A DNA stretch of 64,000 bases, taken from Geodermatophilus obscurus (lineage in GTDB: Bacteria; Actinomycetota; Actinomycetes; Mycobacteriales; Geodermatophilaceae). Below the pieces are notes generated by a model. The model did no database searches. It saw nothing but the letters and a program-made list of their open reading frames with translations, and was not told the DNA's origin. The DNA is taken from the NCBI RefSeq assembly GCF_900143215.1, contig NZ_FRDM01000017.1, positions 17,391-81,390 of the forward strand, read 5' to 3'. The position numbers were made by a program, and so were the translations under genes. Shown here in pieces: positions 42,269 to 49,953 of the stretch; within the stretch, counting starts at the first letter, position 1; the number at the start of each line of letters is the position of its first letter.

Positions 42269-42274
42269 TAGCGT
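42269..42274 (+). promoter_or_regulatory. -10 box TAGCGT of the aldo/keto reductase gene
   Basis: TAGCGT is exactly 6 nt before the ATG at 42281. The six bases are GAGGGG, so they could also serve as a weak ribosome-binding site on a longer transcript. Confidence 0.45.
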
Positions 42275-42280
42275 GAGGGG

Positions 42281-43204
42281 ATGCCAGTGATCCCCGGGAC
42301 CGACCTCACCGTCAGCGACCTCTGCCTGGGCGCCAACGTGTTCGGCTGGACGGCGGACGAGCCGACGTCCTTCGCGCTGCTGGACCGGTTCACCGACGCG
42401 GCGGTCAGCACCCAGGCCCCGTTCGTCGACACCGCGGAGTCCTACGGCCGGGGCGCGTCGGAGGAGATCCTCGGCAACTGGATGACCGAGCGGGGCATGC
42501 GCGACCGGATGGTCGTGGCGACCAAGGCGTCACGCCTGGAGAAGGAGCACCCGCTGTCGGCAGCGGAGATCCGGACGGCGGTCGAGGGGTCGCTGCGCCG
42601 ACTGCAGACCGACCGGATCGACCTCTACTACGCGCACTACGACGACGGGAGCACGCCGCTGGAGGAGACGCTGCGCGCCTTCGACCAGCTCGTGCAGGCG
42701 GGCAAGGTCCGGTACGTCGCGGCGTCGAACTACTCGCCGGACCGGCTCACCGAGGCGCTGGGGACCTCGCAGCGGCTGGAGCTGACCCGGTACGTGGCGC
42801 TGCAGCCGCACTACAACCTCATGGAGCGGGCGGCCTACGAGGACGGGCTGCGCGACGTCGTGGCCGCCCACGACCTCGGCGTGCTGCCCTACTACGCGCT
42901 GGCCAAGGGCTTCCTGACGGGCAAGTACCGGGCCGGTGCGCAGGTCGACTCGCCGCGGGCGGAGGGTGCCTCGGCCTATCTGGGGGAGCGCGGCGACCGG
43001 GTGCTGGGCGCGCTGCAGCAGGTGGCGGAGGCGCACGGGGTGACGGTCGCCGCCGTGGCGCTGCGCTGGCTGGCCGACCGTCCGACCGTCGTCTCGCCGA
43101 TCGCCAGCGGCCGGTCGGTGGAGCAGCTGGCCGACCTGCTGCCCATGCAGGACCTGGTGCTCACCGAGGAGCAGACGCAGGCGCTGGACACCGCCAGCGC
43201 CTGA
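42281..43204 (+). CDS. Aldo/keto reductase
   Basis: A 307-residue NADPH-dependent reductase. PFVDTAESYGRGASEEILGN carries the catalytic Asp and Tyr, VVATKASR the catalytic Lys, and DRIDLYYAHYDDGSTPLEET the catalytic His position as His in YYAHYDD. SNYSPDRL and VLPYYALAKGFLTGKY are typical of the YajO/Gcy-like group. The C-terminal PIASGRSVEQL binds the cofactor phosphate. It reduces aldehydes or ketones; the substrate is unknown. It is monocistronic and convergent with the EAL gene. Confidence 0.92.
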   Translation: MPVIPGTDLTVSDLCLGANVFGWTADEPTSFALLDRFTDAAVSTQAPFVDTAESYGRGASEEILGNWMTERGMRDRMVVATKASRLEKEHPLSAAEIRTAVEGSLRRLQTDRIDLYYAHYDDGSTPLEETLRAFDQLVQAGKVRYVAASNYSPDRLTEALGTSQRLELTRYVALQPHYNLMERAAYEDGLRDVVAAHDLGVLPYYALAKGFLTGKYRAGAQVDSPRAEGASAYLGERGDRVLGALQQVAEAHGVTVAAVALRWLADRPTVVSPIASGRSVEQLADLLPMQDLVLTEEQTQALDTASA

Positions 43205-43235
43205 GAGGGGCCCTCCCACCTGCAGGGGCCCCTCC
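43203..43235 (-). terminator. Stop-abutting element (short family 3 copy) after the EAL gene
   Basis: In gene direction the TGA is followed by GGAGGGGCCCCTGCAGG and GGGAGGGCCCCTC. GAGGGGCCC occurs in inverted form on both sides, making a compact hairpin shared by two convergent genes. Confidence 0.6.
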
Positions 43236-44315
43236 TCAGCGGGTGACCGCCGCGGCGAGGTCCTCGACGCGCAGCAGGCCCACGACCGCGCCGGAGGCGT
43301 CGGTGCAGACCACCGGGTCGAAGCGCTGCGCGGGGGGCCGGGTCACCGCCCGCCGCAACGTCGCGGCGACGTCGTCCGCGGGGTGGGCCTGGAGCGACAC
43401 CGGCGCTAGGTACGGCTTCCCGGTGCGCGGGCAGGCCAGCACCAGCGCCACCGGCTCGCCCTGCCCGCCCACCAGCACCGCCGGCGGGACGGCGGGCGGC
43501 TCGCCGACGTCGGACTGGCGCACCGGGCGCACCAGGGCGGCCACCCCGTCGGCCACGTGCACACGGGCGACGTGCGCGCGGACCAGGACGGCGACCTCGG
43601 GTGCCAGCGGCGCGAAGCCGGGCGTGGGCCGGCCGAGCAGCCAGCCCTGCGCCAGCGGCACGCCGAGCCGGGTCAGCGCGGTCAGCTCCGCGACGGTCTC
43701 CACACCCTCGGCCAGCAGCCGGGCGCCGATGCGGCCGGTGAACTCGCCGACCACCTCGGCGAGCGCGGTGCGGACCGGGTCGGTGTCCACGCCGGTCACC
43801 AGAGCGCGGTCCAGCGTCACCAGCCGAGGGCGGACGGCGGCCATCTGCTGCAGCCCCGAACCGGCGCCGTCCAGTGCCACGACGGCCCCGCGGGCGCGCA
43901 GCGCGTCGGTCCTCCGACGCAGCACGTCGAGGTCGTCGACGGGTGTGTGCCCGGTGAGCTCGACGACGACGCGGGACAGGTCCGGCCGGGTGGCGAGGGC
44001 GTCCTGGACCGGGGCGCTGCCGAGCAGGTGCGGGCTGACGTCGACGGTGAGGAACGTGTCGTCGGGCAGCAGCGGGACGACGGCCAGGGCCTTGGCGATC
44101 GCCAGCGCCTCCAGCTCGGCGGCCAGGCCGCAGTCCGCGGCGGCGGCGGACCAGACGCCGGGGCCGGCGGTGCCGGGGAAGCGGGAGAGCGCCTGGTAGC
44201 CCGCGATCCGCGCCGCGGCGAGGTCGACGATCGGCTGGAACACCAGCGTCAGGTCGTCGGGGTCGGCGAGCAGCGGACGGCAGTCGGGCAGGCTGCTCAC
44301 CGGGGTCGCCGTCAT
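43236..44315 (-). CDS. Degenerate EAL-domain protein with C-terminal CBS-like region
   Basis: A 359-residue protein. Residues 20-240 are an EAL fold (LTLVFQPIVDLAAARIAGYQ, then ALSRFP), but the EAL triad reads Q-A-L. The metal-binding D-D-F-G-T-G stretch reads DGAGSG (VVALDGAGSGLQQMAAVRPR), and the KIDR part reads TLDRAL. LLAEGVETVAELTALTRLGV, PLAQGWLLG is kept. Lacking the key Glu and Asp, it should not cut c-di-GMP and may bind it. Residues 250-359 look like a CBS pair. It is divergent from a PP2C-type phosphatase gene (176-bp gap), suggesting a joint signalling role. Confidence 0.82.
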   Translation of the reverse strand: MTATPVSSLPDCRPLLADPDDLTLVFQPIVDLAAARIAGYQALSRFPGTAGPGVWSAAAADCGLAAELEALAIAKALAVVPLLPDDTFLTVDVSPHLLGSAPVQDALATRPDLSRVVVELTGHTPVDDLDVLRRRTDALRARGAVVALDGAGSGLQQMAAVRPRLVTLDRALVTGVDTDPVRTALAEVVGEFTGRIGARLLAEGVETVAELTALTRLGVPLAQGWLLGRPTPGFAPLAPEVAVLVRAHVARVHVADGVAALVRPVRQSDVGEPPAVPPAVLVGGQGEPVALVLACPRTGKPYLAPVSLQAHPADDVAATLRRAVTRPPAQRFDPVVCTDASGAVVGLLRVEDLAAAVTR

Positions 44316-44491
44316 GCACCGCCCATCGGCTCCCGCGCCGCCGCGCTCGACCCGGGAGCGGCCGCGCTCACCCTCCCGGGTGGGCGACGGCGGCGACACG
44401 ATCGGGGACGATCCCGTTCCGCGACGGGTCGCCGTGTCAGGATGTGCGGCCGGCGCATCCGCCGCCGACAGCGGGACGAGGGAGTGCGGGC

Positions 44492-47263
44492 ATGGCGTCG
44501 GGACCCCCGTCCCCGCGGACCGACGTGCTCACCGACCCCGGGCGGGTCGCCGCGGCCCGCCGGCTGCTCGCCGAGGCGTCCGCCGGCGTCCACGACCGGC
44601 TCGCGCAGCTCGCGGCGCGGTTGACGCAGGCCCCGGCGGCGCTGGTCTGCCTGGTCACCGACGCCGAGGTGCCCGTGGGGTCCTGCGGACTGCCGGCGTC
44701 GGTCGTCAGCGGTCCGCTGCCGCTCGCGGGCTCCCCGTGCGCGGTGACCGTCGGGCTGGGTGTCCCCGTCGCTGCTCCGGACGCGGCGCAGGACGAGCGG
44801 CTGGCCTCCCTGCCCGCGGCAGTCGACGGGTCGCTCGTCGCCTGCCTCGGCGTTCCGCTGCGAGCACGGTCCGGGCAGGTCGTCGGGGCGCTCGCGGTGT
44901 TCGACGGCGTGCGGCGCGACTGGTCGCCGGACCAGGTCGCCTCCCTCGAGCAGCTGGCCGCCTCGGTGGCCGCCGAGCTCGAGCTGTCCGCGGCGCGGTC
45001 GGCCGCGGACGCCTCCCTGATGCGCCTGGAGCTGGCGCTGGAGGCCGGTGCCGTGGGCACCTGGGAGGTCGACCTGCGGCGGCACACGATCGTCTGGGAC
45101 GAGCGCTGCGCGTCGATCTTCGGCCACGACGCCACCGTCCTGCTCGGGATGGACCGGCTGTTCGCCGAGCACGTGCACCCCGACGACCGCGAGCGCGCGC
45201 AGCAGGAGATGCAGGCCGCCATCGACGCGCTGGCCCAGTACGCCGTCGAGCTGCGCGTGGTCCGCACCGACGGCAGGGTGCGCTGGACGATCAGCCGCGG
45301 CCGGGTCCTCGCCGGCCCGGACGGCGGGCCGGCGCGGATCGTGGGCACGGTCGTCGACGTCACCGAGGCCCACGAGCAGGCCGACCGGGAGCTCGACGCC
45401 GTCCGCCGCGCCGCCGCGATCGCCGAGGTCGCCGCCGAGCTGGCCGGCGCCACCCGGGTCACCCAGCTGGCCGAGATCGCGCTGCGCGCCGCCGCGGTGC
45501 TGGGCGCCGAGTCGATCGGGCTGGCGGTGTTCGACCCACGTGACGACGAGCTGTACCTGCACCTGACCCGCCGCATCGTCGACACCGTGGCCAGCGCGGC
45601 CGACCTCCAGCTGCCGTCCGGTGGGGTGCAGACGCCGCTGGACGACGAGCTGCCCACCCAGTGGGTCGCCCGGCACGGGGAGCCGCTGCTGTTCCCCGAC
45701 GCCGCCGAGGTCGAGGCCCGCTTCCCGCGGATGGCCGAGGTCAACGCGGTCCTGGGCACGCGGGCCCTGGCCGCGTTGCCGCTGCGGGTCGAGGGCCGGC
45801 TGCTCGGCAGCTTCGTCGTCGTCTGGACGACCGAGCACGCCTTTCCCGACCGCGACGTCGAGCTGCTGGAGGGGCTGACCGCGCAGCTCGCGCTGACCGC
45901 CTCGCGGCTGCGGGCCGACACCGTGCGCGCCGACGCCGTCGCCGCGATGACCGAGGCCACCGCCCGGCTGCAGCTGCTCGCCGACGCCGGCCGGGTGCTG
46001 TCGGGGACCCTGGACGTCACCCGGCAGGTCGGCCAGCTCGCCGACGTCGTCGTCCCCACCCTCGCCGACTGGTGCTGGCTGGTGGTCAGCGACGAGCAGG
46101 GCCGGCTGCACGAGATGGCCTCCGCGCACCGCGACCCCGCGCTGCGCGCCGAGCTGGAGCTGTACGTGCACTCGATGGTCGCGGTGATGACCGACGAGGC
46201 GGCCGCGCCGGTGGTGACCCGCACCGGCCGCCCGCTGGTGCTGCCCCGGATCGACGCCGCGCGGGTCGCGCGCTCCATCCCGGAGCCCGCGACCCGCGCG
46301 CTGCTGGGCCGGCTGGGCCCGGACTCCGGCGTGGTCGTGCCGCTGGTGGCCCGTGGTCAGTCCCTCGGCGCGCTCGGGCTGTTCAACGGCGCCGAGCGGG
46401 GGCCGCACACACCGGCCGAGGTCGAGACCGCGGTCGAGGTGGGCCGCCGGGCCGGCCTGGCGCTGCACCACGCCCGGCTCTACGGCCAGCAGCGGGAACT
46501 GGCCGGTGCGCTCCAGCACAGCATGCTCACCGCGCCACCGGAGCCGGCCTCCTGCGAGATCGTCGTCCGGTACGTGCCCGCGGCGGAGGGCGCGGAGATC
46601 GGCGGCGACTGGTACGACGCGTTCCTCGAGCCCGGCGGGACGACCGTGCTGGCCATCGGCGACGTCGTGGGCCACGACGTCGCGGCCGCCGCGGCGATGG
46701 GCCAGCTGCGCGGCCTGCTGCGCGGGATCAGCTACTCCAGCGGCGCCCCGCCGGCGCAGGTGCTGACCCAGGTCGACCGCGCCATGCGCGGGCTGGGGCT
46801 GGACACGATGGCCACGGCGGTGGTCGCCCGCCTCGAGCAGCAGGACGCCGACCTGCGCGCCGACCGGACGCTGCTGCGCTGGTCCAGCGCCGGCCACCCG
46901 CCCCCGGTGCTGCTGCTGCCCGACGGCCGGGTGCACGTGCTCGACGACGACCTGCCCGACCTGCTGCTCGGGGTCGACCCGTCGGCCGCGCGCCGGGACC
47001 GCGTCGCCGTCCTCCCCGCGGGCAGCACGGTCCTCCTGTACACCGACGGGCTGGTCGAGCGCCGCGACCGCGATCTCGACGCCGGCAGCGCGCAGCTGGT
47101 GGCCGCGCTGACCGAGTACGCGGCGCTGCCGCTGGCCGACCTGTGCGACCGCGTGCTCGAGCGGCTCTTCCTGCCCGACGCGGAGGACGACGTCGCGCTG
47201 CTCGCCGTCCGGCTGCACTCCCGGGCCCGCCCGCGCTCACCGGAGCCCGGCACCGCGAGCTGA
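44492..47263 (+). CDS. GAF-PAS-GAF-GAF-PP2C (SpoIIE-type) protein phosphatase
   Basis: A 923-residue cytosolic signalling phosphatase. Approximate layout: GAF 35-160 (CLGVPLRARSGQVVGALAVF), PAS/PAC 170-295 (EAGAVGTWEVDLRRHTIVWD, HVHPDDRERAQQEM), GAF 305-460, GAF 475-650 (VVPLVARGQSLGALGLFNG), and SpoIIE/RsbU-like PP2C 680-915. The last has VPAAEGAEIGGDWYDAFLEP with the metal-binding Gly-Asp, LAIGDVVGHDVAAAAAMGQL and LLYTDGLVERRDRDLD with Asp. The residues for Mn2+ are complete. Such proteins dephosphorylate anti-sigma-factor antagonists. No antagonist or anti-sigma gene is adjacent. GAGGGAG precedes the ATG. Confidence 0.92.
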   Translation: MASGPPSPRTDVLTDPGRVAAARRLLAEASAGVHDRLAQLAARLTQAPAALVCLVTDAEVPVGSCGLPASVVSGPLPLAGSPCAVTVGLGVPVAAPDAAQDERLASLPAAVDGSLVACLGVPLRARSGQVVGALAVFDGVRRDWSPDQVASLEQLAASVAAELELSAARSAADASLMRLELALEAGAVGTWEVDLRRHTIVWDERCASIFGHDATVLLGMDRLFAEHVHPDDRERAQQEMQAAIDALAQYAVELRVVRTDGRVRWTISRGRVLAGPDGGPARIVGTVVDVTEAHEQADRELDAVRRAAAIAEVAAELAGATRVTQLAEIALRAAAVLGAESIGLAVFDPRDDELYLHLTRRIVDTVASAADLQLPSGGVQTPLDDELPTQWVARHGEPLLFPDAAEVEARFPRMAEVNAVLGTRALAALPLRVEGRLLGSFVVVWTTEHAFPDRDVELLEGLTAQLALTASRLRADTVRADAVAAMTEATARLQLLADAGRVLSGTLDVTRQVGQLADVVVPTLADWCWLVVSDEQGRLHEMASAHRDPALRAELELYVHSMVAVMTDEAAAPVVTRTGRPLVLPRIDAARVARSIPEPATRALLGRLGPDSGVVVPLVARGQSLGALGLFNGAERGPHTPAEVETAVEVGRRAGLALHHARLYGQQRELAGALQHSMLTAPPEPASCEIVVRYVPAAEGAEIGGDWYDAFLEPGGTTVLAIGDVVGHDVAAAAAMGQLRGLLRGISYSSGAPPAQVLTQVDRAMRGLGLDTMATAVVARLEQQDADLRADRTLLRWSSAGHPPPVLLLPDGRVHVLDDDLPDLLLGVDPSAARRDRVAVLPAGSTVLLYTDGLVERRDRDLDAGSAQLVAALTEYAALPLADLCDRVLERLFLPDAEDDVALLAVRLHSRARPRSPEPGTAS

Positions 47264-47303
47264 GGGTGCCGTCCGGCCCTCTGCAGGGGACCGGGTCCTT
47301 GGT

Positions 47304-48023
47304 TCAGGTCCGGTCGCGGCGGCGCCAGCGGGTCGGGCGCCCGGCCCGCTGGCGCCGCAGCCGGCGGCGGGCCCGTCCGGGCAGGTCCACGGCGACCGGC
47401 GCCTCCCAGCCGCGCCACACCGAGAGCACCCGCAGCCCGGCCACCAGGACGATGACCAGCGCCGCCACCGGGAGCGGGTCCATGCCGACCGGGCCGGCGA
47501 GCACGGTGAGCGCGACGGCCCCGAGCAGCGCGGCGACCGCGTTGTACGGGCCGGGCTGCACGATGTCGGCGCGCTGGGCCAGCAGCACGTCGCGGATGAC
47601 CGCGCCGCCGACCGCGGTGAGCGTGCCGACGAAGACCACGCTGGCGCTGGGCAGGGCGGCCAGCTGCGCCTTCTGCGCGCCGATGACGGTGAAGAAGCCC
47701 AGCGTGACGGCGTCGAGGACGACGAGCAGCCCGGTCAGCCGGGACAGCCAGCCGGAGAAGTAGAACGTGACGGCCGCGGTGATGGCCACCGTGGGCAGGT
47801 AGGCGGGGTTGGTCAGGGCGACCGGCGGCAGGTCGCCCAGCAGCACGTCGCGGACGAGCCCTCCGCCGAGGCCGCCGCTGACGGCCAGCAGCAGGACGCC
47901 GGACACGGCGAACCCCTCGCGGGCGGCGAGCAGCCCGCCGGTCAGCGCGCCGATCACGATCGCGGCGAGATCGACCGCCGCCGGCACCCGCAGCGTCTCC
48001 GCCGCCGCGGCGAGGATCTCCAC
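47304..48023 (-). CDS. TRIC cation channel family protein (UPF0126)
   Basis: A 239-residue membrane protein with seven helices and two copies of the UPF0126 unit. Copy one has AIVIGALTGGLLAAREGFAV and GGLGGGLVRDVLLGDLPPVA. Copy two has DAVTLGFFTVIGAQKAQLAA and LTAVGGAVIRDVLLAQRADI. The G-G-x-x-R-D-V motifs line the pore in bacterial TRIC trimers, which pass K+ and Na+. The C-terminal 40 residues are Arg-rich and cytosolic. It is convergent with the phosphatase gene and divergent from the amidase gene. Confidence 0.9.
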   Translation of the reverse strand: MEILAAAAETLRVPAAVDLAAIVIGALTGGLLAAREGFAVSGVLLLAVSGGLGGGLVRDVLLGDLPPVALTNPAYLPTVAITAAVTFYFSGWLSRLTGLLVVLDAVTLGFFTVIGAQKAQLAALPSASVVFVGTLTAVGGAVIRDVLLAQRADIVQPGPYNAVAALLGAVALTVLAGPVGMDPLPVAALVIVLVAGLRVLSVWRGWEAPVAVDLPGRARRRLRRQRAGRPTRWRRRDRT

Positions 48024-48058
48024 GGCGGGGATTGTCCTCGCGCTCCCTCGCTCGTCGT

Positions 48059-48124
48059 GATCATGGGGTTGTCGTCAGCCGCTGCGGCGTGTCTAGCCGT
48101 GCCGGCAGCAACGACCCCCTGATC
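48059..48124. repeat. Family 2 palindrome (copy 1)
   Basis: A 66-bp element bounded by GATC: GATCATGGGGTTGTCG on the left pairs imperfectly with CAACGACCCCCTGATC on the right. The centre has CTGCGGCGTGTC and CCGTGCCGGCAG. It lies between the divergent TRIC and amidase starts, so it is not a simple terminator. Confidence 0.7.
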
Positions 48125-48213
48125 GGCACAGGAGGAGGTCGTGACCGCCGGTGGCAGGAGGGTGCGGACGCCGCTAGCTTGCGGTTCTCCCCGCCGCTCA
48201 CCTGGAGGCCGCC

Positions 48214-49749
48214 GTGCCCGTACGCCCGCCGGACGAGAACGAGGTGGCCGCGCTCGCGGCCAGCTACGGCATGAAGCCCGGCCCCGAGGAGGTGGCCGCC
48301 TACACCCCCATCGTCGCGGCCTTCCTCACCTCCTACGACGCGGTCGAGGAGCTCTACGCCGGGATCGCCCCGCAGGCGCCCACCGACCGGCCGAGCACCC
48401 GCCCCGGCGACGCCGACAACCTACTCGGTGCCTGGTACGTCACCACCGAGATCCGCGGCGCCGCGGACGGGCCGCTGGCCGGCCGGACGGTGGCGGTCAA
48501 GGACAACGTCGCGGTCGCCGGCGTCCCGATGATGAACGGCTCCCACACCGTCGAGGGGTTCGTCCCGCGGGAGGACGCCACCGTCGTCACCCGCCTGCTC
48601 GAGGCCGGCGCGACGATCACCGGCAAGTCCGTCTGCGAGGACCTCTGCTTCTCCGGCGGCAGCCACACCTCCGTCACCGGACCGGTGCGCAACCCGTGGG
48701 ACCCGTCGCGGACGACCGGCGGGAGTTCCAGCGGCAGCGCCGCGCTGGTGGCGTCCGGGGTGGTCGACCTGGCGGTCGGCGGGGACCAGGGCGGCTCGAT
48801 CCGCATGCCCGCGGCCTTCTCCGGCATCGTCGGCCACAAGCCCACGCACGGGTTGGTGCCCTACACCGGCGCGTTCCCCATCGAGCTGACGCTCGACCAC
48901 CTGGGCCCGATGACCCGGACGGTCGCCGACGCCGCCCTCATGCTCGACGTCCTCGCCGGCCGGGACGGCGACGACCCGCGCCAGCCCGCCGACGTGGCAC
49001 CCGAGCAGTACGCCGCCGCGCTGGACGGCGACGTCGCGGGGCTGCGGGTCGGGGTCGTCGCCCAGGGCTTCGGTTGGGAGGAGCTCTCCGAGGACGGCGT
49101 CGACGACACCGTCCGGGCGGCCGCCGAACGGCTGCGGGAGCTGGGCATCGAGGTGGTGGACGTCGACCTGCCGTGGCACCGGCACGCGCTGCACGTCTGG
49201 AACGTCATCGCCACCGACGGCGCCACGGTGCAGATGATCGAGGGCAACGGCTACGGCTGGAACTACGAGGGCCGCTACGACCCCGAGCTGGTGGCCCACT
49301 ACGGCCGTCAGCGCCGCGAGGTGGTCGACCGGTGGTCGCCGACGGTGACGGCGGTGGCGCTGGCCGGCCGCTGGTCGCTGGAGCGGGAGCAGACCCGGCA
49401 CTACGCCATCGCGCAGAACCTGGCGACCGAGGTGCGCCGGCAGTACGACGCCGCGCTGGCCGAGGTCGACCTGCTGGTGATGCCGACCGTGCCGATGGTG
49501 GCCCCGGAGATCCCGGCACCGGACGATCCGCTGGAGACCCAGGTGGCCCGGGCGCTGGAGATGATCGTCAACTGCGCGCCGTTCGACGTCAGCGGCCACC
49601 CGGCCACCAGCGTCCCGGCCGGGCTCTCCCAGGGGCTGCCGGTCGGGATGATGCTCGTCGGCCGCCGGTTCGAGGACACCACCCCGCTGAGGGTCGCGCA
49701 CGCCTTCGAGCAGCTGGTCGGCGGCTTCCCGAGCCCACCGGCTTCCTGA
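48214..49749 (+). CDS. Amidase signature family enzyme
   Basis: A 511-residue amidase. The catalytic Lys is in TVAVKDNVAVAGVPMMNGSH near residue 94. The cis-Ser is in RTTGGSSSGSAALVASGVVD and the nucleophile Ser is in LAVGGDQGGSIRMPAAFSGI near 195. GHKPTHGLVPYTGAF is also typical. It hydrolyses a carboxamide; the closest look is to acetamidase/indoleacetamide-type enzymes of actinomycetes, but the substrate cannot be fixed. GTG 48214 gives full length, and the gene is monocistronic. No signal peptide is seen. Confidence 0.92.
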   Translation: MPVRPPDENEVAALAASYGMKPGPEEVAAYTPIVAAFLTSYDAVEELYAGIAPQAPTDRPSTRPGDADNLLGAWYVTTEIRGAADGPLAGRTVAVKDNVAVAGVPMMNGSHTVEGFVPREDATVVTRLLEAGATITGKSVCEDLCFSGGSHTSVTGPVRNPWDPSRTTGGSSSGSAALVASGVVDLAVGGDQGGSIRMPAAFSGIVGHKPTHGLVPYTGAFPIELTLDHLGPMTRTVADAALMLDVLAGRDGDDPRQPADVAPEQYAAALDGDVAGLRVGVVAQGFGWEELSEDGVDDTVRAAAERLRELGIEVVDVDLPWHRHALHVWNVIATDGATVQMIEGNGYGWNYEGRYDPELVAHYGRQRREVVDRWSPTVTAVALAGRWSLEREQTRHYAIAQNLATEVRRQYDAALAEVDLLVMPTVPMVAPEIPAPDDPLETQVARALEMIVNCAPFDVSGHPATSVPAGLSQGLPVGMMLVGRRFEDTTPLRVAHAFEQLVGGFPSPPAS

Positions 49750-49782
49750 CGCGCGCGCACCGACCCGCCGTCCCCCGCCGAT

Positions 49783-49848
49783 GATCACGGGGTCGTCGGC
49801 GGATGCCGCGGCGTGTCCCGCCGTGCCGGCGGCGGCAACTCCATGATC
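49783..49848. repeat. Family 2 palindrome (copy 2)
   Basis: A 66-bp GATC-bounded element: GATCACGGGGTCGTCG on the left, GCAACTCCATGATC on the right, with a CCGCGGCGTGTC centre and CCGTGCCGGC. It is clearly related to 48059 and lies between two plus-strand genes. A family-3-like G/C stem (GGGGCCGCCTGCCCC) follows to 49905. Confidence 0.7.
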
Positions 49849-49953
49849 GACCTCGGGAGAGCCGAGGGGACGGGGCCGCCTGCCCCGAGGCCGCCTGCCC
49901 CCTCCGGGTGAGATGGCCTCGACCGCGGTCGTGGGACGGCCGATGCCAAGGTC

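Noticed and set aside
44312..47218. Long minus-strand frame opposite the GAF-PAS-PP2C gene
   Set aside because: Repetitive Gly/Gln/His/Arg composition, no domain, and the plus strand encodes an intact phosphatase.
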